Positions 51,298-60,495 of a stretch of DNA of 64,000 nucleotides are shown piece after piece. This stretch comes from Paeniglutamicibacter psychrophenolicus (lineage in GTDB: Bacteria > Actinomycetota > Actinomycetes > Actinomycetales > Micrococcaceae). Position 1 is the stretch's first letter. Each line of letters starts with the position of its first letter. The position numbers were made by a program, and so were the translations under genes. The notes below the pieces were generated by a model that saw only the letters and a list, made by a program, of their open reading frames with translations, did no database searches and had not been told where the DNA came from. The stretch lies in NCBI RefSeq assembly GCF_017876575.1, contig NZ_JAGIOE010000001.1, positions 372,001 to 436,000 on the forward strand, in the 5' to 3' direction.

Positions 51298-53592
51298 ATG
51301 GAACCCACCGCGGCCACCGCCGATCCCCGCTCCGCCGCGCGTGGGGTGCTGGCGGATCCCGTCGGGTTCATCGTTGACATGGTCGCCGCCCTTGAGTCGG
51401 GTCTGGATCGGGAGACGATCCTCTCGGTGGTGGCAGGCGTTGCCGGGGGCCGGCCCAAAGCCCGCAGATTGGCCCGGGCATTGTCCCAACGCCCGGAGCT
51501 GCTGACCGATGGGCGCTCACCGGCCCCGCGGGCCCTGGGTGACCTGCTCATCTCCCTGGGCGAGGCCGGCGCGGTGAGGATTTCGGCCCCAGTCTGCACC
51601 GAATGCCGCAAGCCCCTGAAGGCCCTGCAACGCAAGGGCGAGAACTGGTACTGCGGTGGCTGCGGCCCCACGCCCGAGCCCTGCACCGGCTGCGGGAACC
51701 TCCGCTTGGTGGCCAGCCGCACCCGTGACGGCGGGGCGCGCTGCATGGGGTGCCCGATCCGTAACGAACCCGACCCCGTCGGCGTCGTCGTGCAGGTCGT
51801 TGCCGCTATCGACCCTGGCATCGGAGCCGAGACCGTCAGGTCGGCAATCCTGGCCGCCGCCCCGCAACCCGGGCAGCGCCGTCGGCTGGCCTGGGCCCTG
51901 GAGGACCATCCCGGCCTGCTCACCGGGGACGGGGCCCAGGCACCGGTTCCCACCGTGCTGCGCCTGATCGAGTTGCTCTGCCAGTCCGGTGCCGAACGCA
52001 TCGTTCGCCCGCCATGTCCGCATTGCGGCAGGCTCCTGGCCTTGATCCAACCCCGTAACGGGCTGAGGCTTTGCCGCAACTGCGTCGCCAAGTCCCGCCG
52101 CCAACCCTGCGCCCAATGCCCGGCCATAGCCGAACCAGCTTCCCGCAACGAGCAAGGCCAACCCCTCTGCAGCCATTGCTCGAGCAACCCGGCCGATCAC
52201 GAGACCTGCCATCGGTGCGGTCGCCGGCGACAGGTCAGCACACGCACCGCCGACGGACCGGTATGCAAGTCATGCCATCCACACAAAATCCTCACCTGCA
52301 GCGTCTGCCAAGCCACCGGTCCTGCCCGGATCTCCCAGACCACCGGCAAACCAAGGTGCCTGGCCTGTTCCGCGTCCCGGGACGGAGGCGCCGTGCAACG
52401 CCGCCTCCAAGAGGTGCTCGGTGACGGGCACGGCAATATCCGTCCCGGACTACACAACCTCTACCAGGAGCTGGCAGCCACCGAGCGAATCGTGACCGTC
52501 ACGAGTTGGCTCAACAAAAGCGGAGCCCCCACCATCTTGGGCACCCTCGACTCCAGGACGCCGCTGACCCATCAGGTCCTTGACGATCTGGCCGGTGAGA
52601 CAACACTGGCCGGCGACAAGACCACCGAACACCTGCGCGCCCTTTTGGTGGCCACCAAAACGTTGCCGGTCAGGGACGAGCAGATCGCCCGGCTGGAACG
52701 CTGGATCACCCATCGCCTCGCCGAGCAATCCGATCCCGCCCAGCGCCAACTCATTCACCGCTACGCGATCTGGCACCAGCTGCGCAGGCTGCGCGGCAGG
52801 CTCCGCGGTGCCGATGCCACCTACGGCCAGATCAGGGTTATCGAGCAAAACACCAAGGGTGCCACCAGATTCCTTCATTGGCTCACCGGTCGTGGTCTCA
52901 CCCTGGAAACCGCAGGCCAAGGCGACCTTGAAGCCTGGTACATCAGCAAAGACGCCACGCTGCGTGCCCCAACCGGGAACTTCATCCGCTGGGCCAACGC
53001 CCACAAGCTGACCAGTCTGCACTTCCGGGCAGAGCAATGGGGTGGACCGACCACGCCGCTGGACACCGAAGAACGCTGGGCAGATGCCCGCCGGCTCCTC
53101 CACGACACGACGCTCAAACCCGAAGACCGGGTAGCGGGCCTCCTGGTCATCCTCTATGCCCAACGACCCTCATCCATCAGCCGCATGGGACTCGACGATG
53201 TCCACATCGAGACTGAACAGGTTTTGCTGCACCTCGGCCCTGAACCCATTCTCCTGCCCGAACCCTTGGGCATCCTGATCCGCCAGGTCATTGCCGACCG
53301 GCAGAACCACACGATGATCGGAACAAGAGAAGCCTCCCCCTGGCTGTTCCCCGGCGGCAGACCAGGTCAAGCGATCACCCCCGCCCATCTGGGCGTCCGG
53401 CTCAAGAAAATTGGCATTCAGCCCGGGCAGGCGCGATCCACGGCATTGTTCCAACTCGCCATCGATCTTCCGGCGGCATTGATGGCCCGCATGCTCGGAA
53501 TCCATGTCGGCGTCGCGGTCCAATGGCAACGCGCCAGCAGCGGAGATTGGGCCAGCTACGCAGCCGACGTCAGCCGCAGGAACCAACCCTGA
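51298..53592 (+). CDS. Large zinc-ribbon protein with a degenerate recombinase-like C-terminus
   Basis: At 764 residues, this is the third gene of the trio. Residues about 20-110 and 159-255 are a tandem duplication, each starting with DPVG and ending in a CxxC pair (CTEC and CPHC). Cys-x2-Cys pairs at about 100-152 and throughout 240-360 form several zinc ribbons. A helical region follows, and the last 200 residues resemble a tyrosine-recombinase catalytic fold: an arginine in YAQRPSSISRMGLDDV near residue 623, a histidine in MLGIHVGVAVQW near 736. It has no clear HxxR or nucleophilic tyrosine in the usual place. It is probably a DNA-binding partner rather than an active recombinase. Confidence 0.8.
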   Translation: MEPTAATADPRSAARGVLADPVGFIVDMVAALESGLDRETILSVVAGVAGGRPKARRLARALSQRPELLTDGRSPAPRALGDLLISLGEAGAVRISAPVCTECRKPLKALQRKGENWYCGGCGPTPEPCTGCGNLRLVASRTRDGGARCMGCPIRNEPDPVGVVVQVVAAIDPGIGAETVRSAILAAAPQPGQRRRLAWALEDHPGLLTGDGAQAPVPTVLRLIELLCQSGAERIVRPPCPHCGRLLALIQPRNGLRLCRNCVAKSRRQPCAQCPAIAEPASRNEQGQPLCSHCSSNPADHETCHRCGRRRQVSTRTADGPVCKSCHPHKILTCSVCQATGPARISQTTGKPRCLACSASRDGGAVQRRLQEVLGDGHGNIRPGLHNLYQELAATERIVTVTSWLNKSGAPTILGTLDSRTPLTHQVLDDLAGETTLAGDKTTEHLRALLVATKTLPVRDEQIARLERWITHRLAEQSDPAQRQLIHRYAIWHQLRRLRGRLRGADATYGQIRVIEQNTKGATRFLHWLTGRGLTLETAGQGDLEAWYISKDATLRAPTGNFIRWANAHKLTSLHFRAEQWGGPTTPLDTEERWADARRLLHDTTLKPEDRVAGLLVILYAQRPSSISRMGLDDVHIETEQVLLHLGPEPILLPEPLGILIRQVIADRQNHTMIGTREASPWLFPGGRPGQAITPAHLGVRLKKIGIQPGQARSTALFQLAIDLPAALMARMLGIHVGVAVQWQRASSGDWASYAADVSRRNQP

Positions 53593-53717
53593 GATGGGAG
53601 GCATTCAGACAGTTCCAATATCCGACGTCGCCATAAAGCTACCGTGGTGGGCCGGACGGGTGCCGGCCGCCCACACTCTTGAATGGACAGGTCACTTCAA
53701 TGACACCCTGAGGGTCA

Positions 53718-53860
53718 GTCCCGTATTGAGCCACATTCGAGGGGTGGAACGGCCGGTTCCTATCCTGCCAGCCGGTCCCGGACCAGCTAAAACAAGTCTC
53801 ACAGTCCCGTATACCCAGCCCGCAAAATTGCCCGGTGAAGGTACCTTATGCGGGACACTA
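53718..53860 (-). repeat. Candidate right end of the recombinase transposon
   Basis: Downstream of the trio lie AGTCCCGTATTGAG (53717), GGTCCCGGACC (53774), AGTCCCGTATACCC (53813) and, in the opposite sense, GTGTCCCGCATAAGGTACC (read from about 53858). The last matches the minus-strand element near 41385. The whole stretch 53593-54362 has no convincing gene. Confidence 0.45.
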
Positions 53861-54362
53861 AATCCCGGGCAGACGAAGCCTCGCATTGCGGAGATTCCGC
53901 CCGCTCTTCTTGGGCGGAAGAATGATGTCGCTACCGGCCTTTGCTGACGCGGCGCTGGTTTCCATCCAGTGACGCAGGGCGTCGGATCCGTCCTGTGGCA
54001 TCCAGCCATCGGTGTTGTCCTGACAGAGCCACCCCAAAGGAAACCTCGGGCTGCAATGAGCGGGCTATGTGTAACCAGCGAGCTGGTCGTGTTCGCACCA
54101 GGACCTAAGGCAAGCATGGCGGAAATTCGTTGCGCACAACCAGAGGCCAACAAACCTGCGCTCCCATGAACGCCGAAAGCTTGAGGATCGGCAGGGTACC
54201 CTCGAACGGGGTCATCCAGAAGTTTGCGAGCGGTCCAGTAGTGGCGACATACGAGAAGTGCGCGCTGTAGCTCGGAGTGCCCTCGACAACAGATTGCTCG
54301 ACAACTACTTCGGATAGAGCCTGTTGGTGACCCATTCTTCAACTTGGATGACAGGACAGCGG

Positions 54363-55502
54363 CTACCTGGCCTCGAGCTTCCACAGCGAGGTGACTTCCG
54401 CCGAGCGTTCGGCGTGGAACGGGTCGGTGGGATCGGCGGCCCGGCCGTGCGACGGGACGGTGTCATCGCGCCCGCACACCACCAGCCCGGCTTCCTCGAT
54501 CCACCCCAGCAGCTGCTCGCGGGTGCGCAGCCCCAGGCGCTCGGCCAAGTCGGAAATGACCAGCCAGCCCTGCCCTCCCTCGGAAAGGTGCGCCGGCAGG
54601 CCCTTGAGGAACGCGCGGAGCATGGCCGACTTCGGGTCGTAGACCGCGTAGTCCAGCAGCGTCTGCGGGGTTCCGGGCAGCCACGGCGGGTTGCACACCA
54701 CCACGTCCGCCCTCCCGGCCGGGAACATGTCCTGCACGATGGCCCGCGCGCCGCCGGAAAGGCCCAGCTCTTCGAGGGTGGCGTTGGCGCAGTCCACGGC
54801 CCGGGACTGCGAGTCGGTGCCGATGACCTGCCCGACGCCGCGTTGGGCCAGGATCGCTGCAAGCACCCCGGTGCCGGTGCCGATGTCGAAGGCCCGAGAG
54901 GTGCCCGGAAGTTCCGCGCGTGCCACCAGGTCCAGGTATTCCCCGCGCACCGGGGCGAAGGTGCCGTAGTGCGGGTGGATCTTCGCGCCGAGGGCCGGAA
55001 CGTGCAGCCCGGTGGCCCGCCACTGCTGGGCGCCGATGGCCCCGAGCAGTTCCTGCAGGGACACCACGGTGGGTTCGGCGACCGGGCCGAAGGCGTTGAG
55101 CCAGGCCTTGGAGACGTCGGGGGCGCGGCGCAGCGCGACGAGAGGTCCCGGCTCCACCGGGACCAGCAGCATCGCCAGCACCCGCGCGCGCTGCGTGCGC
55201 GCCTGGCGGTACTTGTAGAAGCGCTCGGCGGTGGTGGGCACCGCGGCGTTGCGCTTGGGCTTGGCCTTCGAACCGTCGGGGATGCGCCGGGCGATCGCCC
55301 CGAGCAACTGGCGGGCGTTGTGGTAGTCCCCGGTGAAGAGCATGCCGGTGCCCGCGGCGGCCAGCCGGTACGCCTCGTCCGCGCCCAGCGCGTCATCGAC
55401 CGTGACAATGCGCGGGGGCGGGGGCACGTCGTTGGCCGAGGACCAGCGAGCGCTGCGCTCCCGCCCCTGGAGGGTGAAGGAAATCGTTGCCGGGTTATTC
55501 AT
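54363..55502 (-). CDS. Class I SAM-dependent methyltransferase (RsmC/HemK-like)
   Basis: The protein is 379 residues from ATG 55502. A GTG at 55517 would add five. The first 170 residues form an N-terminal domain without recognised motifs. The Rossmann methyltransferase domain then shows the SAM motif AFDIGTGTGVLAAILA near residue 215, and NPPWLPGTPQT near residue 285. NPPW/NPPY is the signature of enzymes that methylate exocyclic amino groups of nucleotides or glutamine amides, so an rRNA N2-guanine or protein substrate is likely. Confidence 0.82.
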   Translation of the reverse strand: MNNPATISFTLQGRERSARWSSANDVPPPPRIVTVDDALGADEAYRLAAAGTGMLFTGDYHNARQLLGAIARRIPDGSKAKPKRNAAVPTTAERFYKYRQARTQRARVLAMLLVPVEPGPLVALRRAPDVSKAWLNAFGPVAEPTVVSLQELLGAIGAQQWRATGLHVPALGAKIHPHYGTFAPVRGEYLDLVARAELPGTSRAFDIGTGTGVLAAILAQRGVGQVIGTDSQSRAVDCANATLEELGLSGGARAIVQDMFPAGRADVVVCNPPWLPGTPQTLLDYAVYDPKSAMLRAFLKGLPAHLSEGGQGWLVISDLAERLGLRTREQLLGWIEEAGLVVCGRDDTVPSHGRAADPTDPFHAERSAEVTSLWKLEAR

Positions 55503-55638
55503 CGCGGTGCGTGGCACTCCTGCTCAAGTTGGGTGGGTCGTGCGGTGAAACCGGTTCCGCTGCGGTTCCGTCGCGGAACCCAAGCCTATAGCGGCCGGCG
55601 GGCGGGCACCGGTTTCCGGGCCCGCAGGCGGTGCCGTC

Positions 55639-56517
55639 CTAGACCGCGGCGGAGTGCCGCGCGAAGTTGCGCACCGTGGCATCGTCCCAGTGCTGGGCCG
55701 GGACCCCGCCACCGAGCAGTTCGCGGATGAAACCGGCCCCGGCGGGGATCGGCGCGTTGGAGCCGGCGATGATGACGTTTCCGTGGCGCCGGCCCTTGAG
55801 CATGGTCGGGTCCGCGACGATGGCCACGTGCTTGAAGACAGCACCGATCGTGGCGGCCTCCCGCCTGGCGTTTTCCAGTGCCGGGGTGTCCCCGCAATTG
55901 ACGATGTACAGCCCGTCGGCATCGAGCACGCGGGCCGCGTGCGCGGTGAAGGCCAGGGTGGTCAGGTCCTTGGGCGTCTGGTCCCCGGCGAAGACGTCGC
56001 GGATGAGCAGGTCGCGGGTGGCGTCGGTGAGCGTGGCCAGCACTGCCCCGGCTTCCCCCACGCGGATCCGCAGCAACGGGGCGCGCGGAAGGTCGAACCA
56101 GGCGCGCACCAGGGCGGCAAGCTTCCCGTCGAGTTCAACGACGACCTGGCGGGCATTGGGGTAGGTGTCCGAGGCCCAGCGGGCCATCGAGCAGGCGCCG
56201 CCGCCCAGGTGCAGGACCCTGAGCTTGTGCCCCGCCGCCTCGATCTCCGAGGGGACAAAGCGCGAACGGATCAGGGCCGCGATCCAGCGCATGTACTCGA
56301 AGTCCAGGTGCCCGGGGTCGGCCAGGTCCACGTGCGAGGAGGGGACGTCGTTGATGCGCAGCAGCCAGCCGGTGGGCGAGTACGGGTCCCGTTCCAGTTC
56401 CGCGGTTCCGGTGTCGATGGGGTAGATGCCCTCGAGCGGGCCGTCCTGCGGTGCGGCAAGGGTGGTTGGTGCCATCGGCGCGTTGTTCCGCCCGCCCTTG
56501 CTCCTGCCCTTAGCCAC
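55639..56517 (-). CDS. Spermidine synthase-like methyltransferase-fold protein
   Basis: From GTG 56517, the protein is 292 residues and starts with a basic KGRSKGGRNN stretch. ATG 56475 is the alternative. The spermidine-synthase fold is seen in LDFEYMRWIAALIRS, LRVLHLGGGACSMARW (SAM or dcSAM site), VVVELDGKLAALVRAW and LIRDVFAGDQTP. Many actinobacterial members are not true polyamine synthases, so the substrate is open. It overlaps the upstream acetyltransferase gene by 8 bases. Confidence 0.8.
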   Translation of the reverse strand: MAKGRSKGGRNNAPMAPTTLAAPQDGPLEGIYPIDTGTAELERDPYSPTGWLLRINDVPSSHVDLADPGHLDFEYMRWIAALIRSRFVPSEIEAAGHKLRVLHLGGGACSMARWASDTYPNARQVVVELDGKLAALVRAWFDLPRAPLLRIRVGEAGAVLATLTDATRDLLIRDVFAGDQTPKDLTTLAFTAHAARVLDADGLYIVNCGDTPALENARREAATIGAVFKHVAIVADPTMLKGRRHGNVIIAGSNAPIPAGAGFIRELLGGGVPAQHWDDATVRNFARHSAAV

Positions 56518-57031
56518 GGTTGGCACCACGGCGAACCATGCGCACCTCGTTGAGTCCTGCCCAGTCCTCGACCAATGCCTCGACGCGGCCATCGGCGACG
56601 AAGCCGTGCTTCTCGTAGAACCCGCGGGCACGCGGGTTGTGCTCAAGCACCCAAAGCACCGCGTCGCGGTCCCCCAGCACCTGGAACATCAGGCGCTCGC
56701 CAAGTGAGGTGCCGTGGTGCGACGCCAGGACGTAGAGGACCTGCAATTCGATGTCGACCTGCGTGTCAGCGTCGTCGTCCGCCGCGGGGCCGCCGCCGGC
56801 CACGCCAACGATCTCGCCGGATGCGCTGGTGGCGATCCACAGCTCGGCGCCCTGGGCCAGGCCGCGGGTCCACCAGTCGGCCTGCTGTTCCAGGGAGGCG
56901 CGGGCGTTGGCGAAGAAGGAGGCGGGCCGTTGGCTGCCATAGGCTTCTTCCCAGGATGCGAGCTTCATTTCGAGGGCTGCGGGGATGTCTTCGGGCACGG
57001 CAAGTCGGATGGTGCAGGGATCGGTAGTCAC
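56510..57031 (-). CDS. GNAT-family N-acetyltransferase
   Basis: A 173-residue acetyltransferase starting with GTG. The fold is evident from the N-terminal IRLAVPEDIPAALEMKL, a central LQVLYVLASHHGTSLGERLMF with the acetyl-CoA loop, and VLEHNPRARGFYEKHGFVADG near residue 130. The substrate is unknown. The gene downstream is translationally linked by an overlap. Confidence 0.87.
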   Translation of the reverse strand: MTTDPCTIRLAVPEDIPAALEMKLASWEEAYGSQRPASFFANARASLEQQADWWTRGLAQGAELWIATSASGEIVGVAGGGPAADDDADTQVDIELQVLYVLASHHGTSLGERLMFQVLGDRDAVLWVLEHNPRARGFYEKHGFVADGRVEALVEDWAGLNEVRMVRRGANRG

Positions 57032-57124
57032 AGGGGCAAGCTTATGCGCTTGGCGGCCGCCGCGACGAAAGGAGCGGGCACCCCGAATCAGCCCCTTCCC
57101 GGGGGCGGTTGTTGGCCGGGCTTC

Positions 57125-57814
57125 CTAGCGGACGACGGCCAGGGCAAAGCCGTCCCAGCCCTTGGCACCGACGGTCTGCAGCGCCGTGGCGTCGAGCCGC
57201 GGGTTGGAGCCGAGCACATCGATCCCCTGCCGCACGCCGTTGACCATGCGCCCGGCCTCGGAGAGCGGATCCCCGGGCCGAAGCACCGCGCCCTCGCGCA
57301 CCACGTTGTCCACCACGATGACGCTTCCGCTGCGGCCCAGTGCGATGGCCAGGTCGATGTAGTGGCCGTTGTTTTCCTTGTCAGCGTCGATGAAGACCAG
57401 GTCAAAGGGTTCCCCGCCCTCGGCCAGCAGGGCATCGAGGGTGTCCAGGGCCGCGCCGATGCGGATATCCACCCGGTCCTCGACCCCGCACGCGGCAAGG
57501 TTGTCCGCGGCCACCCGGGCGTGCAACGGCTCGTACTCGCAGGTGGTCACGTGCCCGTCGGGGCCGACCCCGCGGGCCAGCCAGGTCGTCGAGTATCCGC
57601 CCAGGGTGCCGATTTCCAGCACCCGCCTGGCGCCGGCGATCTGGGCCAGCAGCATCAGGAACTTGCCCTGCACCTCGCTGACCTCGATGTGCGGCAACCC
57701 GGCGGCGTGGGCGCGTTCGCGCGCCTTCGCCATTTCCGGTTCCGGGGCGAGCAGTTTTTCCACCAGGTACTTGTCGACGTCGGCCGGGTCGGGCACGGCA
57801 GCTGGGGTGTCCAT
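57125..57814 (-). CDS. O-methyltransferase (catechol/caffeoyl-CoA type)
   Basis: The 229-residue class I methyltransferase has VLEIGTLGGYSTTWLARG as the SAM motif near residue 66, the acidic CEYEPLHARVA, and the metal-binding FDLVFIDADKENNGHYIDLA near residue 140 with VVDNVVREG near residue 168. These are the features of Mg-dependent O-methyltransferase family 3. The substrate is probably a small phenolic or catechol-like molecule. It is followed after 5 bases by the preceding operon member at 57820. Confidence 0.9.
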   Translation of the reverse strand: MDTPAAVPDPADVDKYLVEKLLAPEPEMAKARERAHAAGLPHIEVSEVQGKFLMLLAQIAGARRVLEIGTLGGYSTTWLARGVGPDGHVTTCEYEPLHARVAADNLAACGVEDRVDIRIGAALDTLDALLAEGGEPFDLVFIDADKENNGHYIDLAIALGRSGSVIVVDNVVREGAVLRPGDPLSEAGRMVNGVRQGIDVLGSNPRLDATALQTVGAKGWDGFALAVVR

Positions 57815-57819
57815 GTTTG

Positions 57820-58125
57820 CTACTCCTGTGAGTTGATGGCCTTTTCCAGTCGCTCGATCTTTCCTGTCAACTCGCCGGTGTAGCCGGGGCGGATGTCTGC
57901 CTTGAGCACCAGGGATACCCGGGAGCCGTAGGCGGCAACGGCGTCGGTGGCCCGCTTGACGACGTCCATGACCTCATCCCATTCGCCTTCGAGTTCCGTG
58001 AACATCGATGAGGTGGAGTTGGGCAGGCCGGAGTCCCGGACGACCTTGACGGCGGCGGCCACGGCTTCGTGGACCGATCCGTCGGTGTTGTCGGTGCTGG
58101 GGGCGACAGAGAAGGCAACAATCAT
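57820..58125 (-). CDS. Thiamine-binding/MTH1187 family protein (DUF77)
   Basis: The 101-residue protein has the ferredoxin-like fold of the YqgV/MTH1187 family: MIVAFSVAPSTDN at the start, SVHEAVAAAVKVVRDSGLPN, MFTELEGEWDEVMDVVKRA and RVSLVLKADIRPG. Members bind thiamine or a related metabolite. It probably forms an operon with the O-methyltransferase, 5 bases downstream. Confidence 0.85.
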   Translation of the reverse strand: MIVAFSVAPSTDNTDGSVHEAVAAAVKVVRDSGLPNSTSSMFTELEGEWDEVMDVVKRATDAVAAYGSRVSLVLKADIRPGYTGELTGKIERLEKAINSQE

Positions 58126-58274
58126 GCTTCCACTGTGCCACCGCGGCACCGACATGTCACTTGCCGGTGCCGGAAACACGACATACAAGAAGATCCGCTG
58201 GTGTTTTCCTTGCCAAGTGCCGAGGGCTCTGCAAGGCTCAAGCCCAACCGGCAAATACTTGGGAGACGGTGGAC

Positions 58275-58709
58275 GTGGGGGCATTGCTGAGGATCGGCGC
58301 GGCCGCGGTGCTGCTCTGTGCGCTGGGCGGCTGCTCCGCCGGGCCCCTTGCCTCGTCGCGGGCGTCCCCGTCCGATGCACTGGAGAACCTCATGGATCTG
58401 GTTCCCGGCGAGGCCCAGGTGCTGATGGGCATGGGATCGGAGGACCGGGCCAAGGTCAAGGCAACCGCCAAGCTGGGGCGCTACGAGGGAACCCGGCTGA
58501 CGCTGATGGCCGTGTGCGCCGGGTCCGGGACGCTCCAGCTGGAACTGGAGCACAGCAACGTGTTGGCGGTTCCATGCGACCGGAAGGTTGCCACGGTGGA
58601 CGTCTTCGTCACCGGCACGGCTCGTCCCGGCTTCGTGTCAATCGCCTTGGAGCCGGGCAACACCTATTCGACGCTGGTTTTTGCCAGCGCCCCGGGGCAA
58701 CGTTCCTAG
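58275..58709 (+). CDS. Putative lipoprotein
   Basis: From GTG 58275, with GGGAG about 9 bases upstream, the protein is 144 residues. The signal sequence GALLRIGAAAVLLCALGGC ends in a lipobox (LGGC) near residue 20, so it is likely anchored to the outer face of the membrane. The mature part is a beta-rich domain with two cysteines (VCAGSGT and AVPCDRK). The family is not recognised. It converges with azlD, the stops overlapping by 4 bases. Confidence 0.75.
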   Translation: MGALLRIGAAAVLLCALGGCSAGPLASSRASPSDALENLMDLVPGEAQVLMGMGSEDRAKVKATAKLGRYEGTRLTLMAVCAGSGTLQLELEHSNVLAVPCDRKVATVDVFVTGTARPGFVSIALEPGNTYSTLVFASAPGQRS

Positions 58710-59020
58710 CCCCAACCCAGGTATCGCGCCAGGGCAGCGGCCCCGGCGCCGACGATGACCACCACGAGGAACGGTGCGCGCAGCAGCAGTGCGACGCCGG
58801 CGGCAACCAGGGCCGCCACCCGTGCATCGAATGCCACCGTGGTTCCGCTGGCCACCGTGTTGACGATGGTCAGCGACGCCAGCAGGCCAATGGTCAAGGT
58901 TCCCGCGGCACGGGTCATCTTCTCGTTTTCAAGGATCTTTTCCGGGACCAGGTAGCCCAGGAGCTTGAAGCCGTAGGCTGCCGCGCAGCCGGCCAGGATC
59001 CACCACCACATTTCGCTCAT
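58706..59020 (-). CDS. azlD: Branched-chain amino acid exporter small subunit AzlD
   Basis: A 104-residue membrane protein with four hydrophobic segments and the AzlD features WWWILAGCAAAYGFKLLGYLVP and LRAPFLVVVIVGAG. It pairs with AzlC to export branched-chain amino acids or analogues. It overlaps azlC by 4 bases (ATGA). Confidence 0.88.
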   Translation of the reverse strand: MSEMWWWILAGCAAAYGFKLLGYLVPEKILENEKMTRAAGTLTIGLLASLTIVNTVASGTTVAFDARVAALVAAGVALLLRAPFLVVVIVGAGAAALARYLGWG

Positions 59021-59757
59021 TCGGAATTCTCTCGTGTTGTGCGCGGCTCGACATCCGGTTCAAGCCCCTCCGTTGCAGGTCCGCGCCCGAAGTAGCCCCA
59101 GACGCCCGCGACGAGGGCCGCCACCAGGATCGGGACACCCGGCGGGACCAGCGGGATCGCCAGGACGGTGGCCAACGCGCACACCGTGGCAATGGCAACC
59201 GGTTCGGCCGACTTCAGGCGGGGCCACAGCAGCCCGAGGAACGCCGCCACCGCGGCGCCGTCAAGGCCCCAGGCCTTGGGGTCGCCCAGTGCGTCGCCAA
59301 GCAGGGCCCCGGCGACGGTGAAGATATTCCACAAGACGTATACGCCTATCCCCGCGACCCAGAAACCGCGTTTCTGTTCGGCGGGGTCGCTCTGCCCGGC
59401 GGCGGTGGCCGTGGATTCATCGATGGTCACCTGCGCGGCCAGCAGTTTTTTCAGTCCGTGCGGCCTGAGCATGGCCTTGATCTGCATGCCGTAGACGGCA
59501 TTTCTCACGCCCAGGAGCGTCGCCGCGCCAAAGGCCGCCCCCGGGGAACCGCCGCCGGCGATCACGCCGATGAAGGCGAATTGCGAGCCCCCGGTGAACA
59601 TCAACAGGCTCAGCGCCATGACCTGCCACAGGTTCAACCCGGCGGCAACGCCAAGCGCGCCGTAGGAAATCGCGTAAAGCCCCGTGGCAACCGCAATGGA
59701 TGCACCGATCTTGGTTGCTGGAGTCATGAGGGGTGGCACGGCATCAAGCTTAGCCAT
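59017..59757 (-). CDS. azlC: Branched-chain amino acid exporter large subunit AzlC
   Basis: The 246-residue protein has about seven hydrophobic segments and AzlC blocks: YAISYGALGVAAGL, MFTGGSQFAFIGV near residue 55 and GVRNAVYGMQI near residue 83. The DESTA motif (VTIDESTATAA) near residue 112 is typical. The start at 59757 is uncertain; ATG 59727 is another candidate. It lies upstream of azlD in a two-gene operon. Confidence 0.9.
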   Translation of the reverse strand: MAKLDAVPPLMTPATKIGASIAVATGLYAISYGALGVAAGLNLWQVMALSLLMFTGGSQFAFIGVIAGGGSPGAAFGAATLLGVRNAVYGMQIKAMLRPHGLKKLLAAQVTIDESTATAAGQSDPAEQKRGFWVAGIGVYVLWNIFTVAGALLGDALGDPKAWGLDGAAVAAFLGLLWPRLKSAEPVAIATVCALATVLAIPLVPPGVPILVAALVAGVWGYFGRGPATEGLEPDVEPRTTRENSE

Positions 59758-59807
59758 CGCCGATGCCGCCGTGTGCATCGCGGCCTGCGGCCGTCTCGGG
59801 CCCGGGC

Positions 59808-60482
59808 TTAGGCGTGTGTTGCCTCGTAGCGCACCTTCAGTGCCCCGCGTTTGATCTTGGCATCCAGGATCCGGGCATCCTTCAAGGCCCCCAGGTCGCT
59901 GACATGGGTTCCGCCGCACGGCTCCGCGTTGACTCCGGCGATGGCCACGGTGCGGATTCCGTGCGCGTCGATGCTGCTGGTGACCGGCGCCTTGGTGTCG
60001 ACCAGGTCCTGCATCCGCGCCTGGAGCCGTGAGACGACCGCGGCACGGGTGTCCGGGTCGCCGAGGTCCTCGGTGACCGATTCGGGGTGGAAGTCCAGGC
60101 GGGCCTGGCCGGGGAAGTGGCTGTGCCCGCTGTGCCGCCAGCCCCGCTCCTCGCCCAGGAATCCGACCAGGTGGCCGGCGGTGTGCAGGGCCGCATGCAG
60201 CAGGCGTGTTTGCGGATCCACGGCGGCGTGCACCGTGGTCCCGAGCCCGGGAAGTCCCGCGCCGGTCAGGACCACCAGGCCGTTCTCGTGGCGGGCAACC
60301 GTGACTTCACGGCCATCGACCGTGCCGGCGTCCTCCATCTGCCCGCCGCCGCGCGGATGGAAGATGTTCGGGTTCAGGGCAACCCACGGATCTCCCGCCT
60401 CGGTGAGGCCGACGGCAATGACGGTGGCGTCGGTCTCGAAGAGGTAGGTGTCCGAAAAATACGAGTTTGCTTGTGGCTCCAC
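59808..60482 (-). CDS. AlaX-type alanyl-tRNA editing protein
   Basis: The 224-residue protein starts with a GTG 7 bases after a TAGACT box (60490-60495). It is related to the editing domain of alanyl-tRNA synthetase. The zinc-binding set is visible: HTAGH near residue 100 and CGGTH near residue 193. [11 protein letters not shown] is the usual substrate-pocket segment. It would hydrolyse mischarged Ser- or Gly-tRNA(Ala). Confidence 0.88.
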   Translation of the reverse strand: MEPQANSYFSDTYLFETDATVIAVGLTEAGDPWVALNPNIFHPRGGGQMEDAGTVDGREVTVARHENGLVVLTGAGLPGLGTTVHAAVDPQTRLLHAALHTAGHLVGFLGEERGWRHSGHSHFPGQARLDFHPESVTEDLGDPDTRAAVVSRLQARMQDLVDTKAPVTSSIDAHGIRTVAIAGVNAEPCGGTHVSDLGALKDARILDAKIKRGALKVRYEATHA

Positions 60483-60489
60483 GATGGCG

Positions 60490-60495
60490 AGTCTA
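60490..60495 (-). promoter_or_regulatory. -10 box of the AlaX-type gene (leaderless)
   Basis: TAGACT on the minus strand ends 7 bases before the GTG start. It overlaps the end of the upstream gene's coding region. Confidence 0.45.

Noticed and set aside
39000-54300. Prophage or integrative conjugative element
   Set aside because: There are no capsid, tail, terminase, replication or conjugation genes; the contents fit a transposon-rich island.
53692-54384. 230-codon minus-strand open frame downstream of the trio
   Set aside because: Composition is atypical for a protein and it spans the candidate element end. It is more likely non-coding, possibly containing decayed gene pieces.
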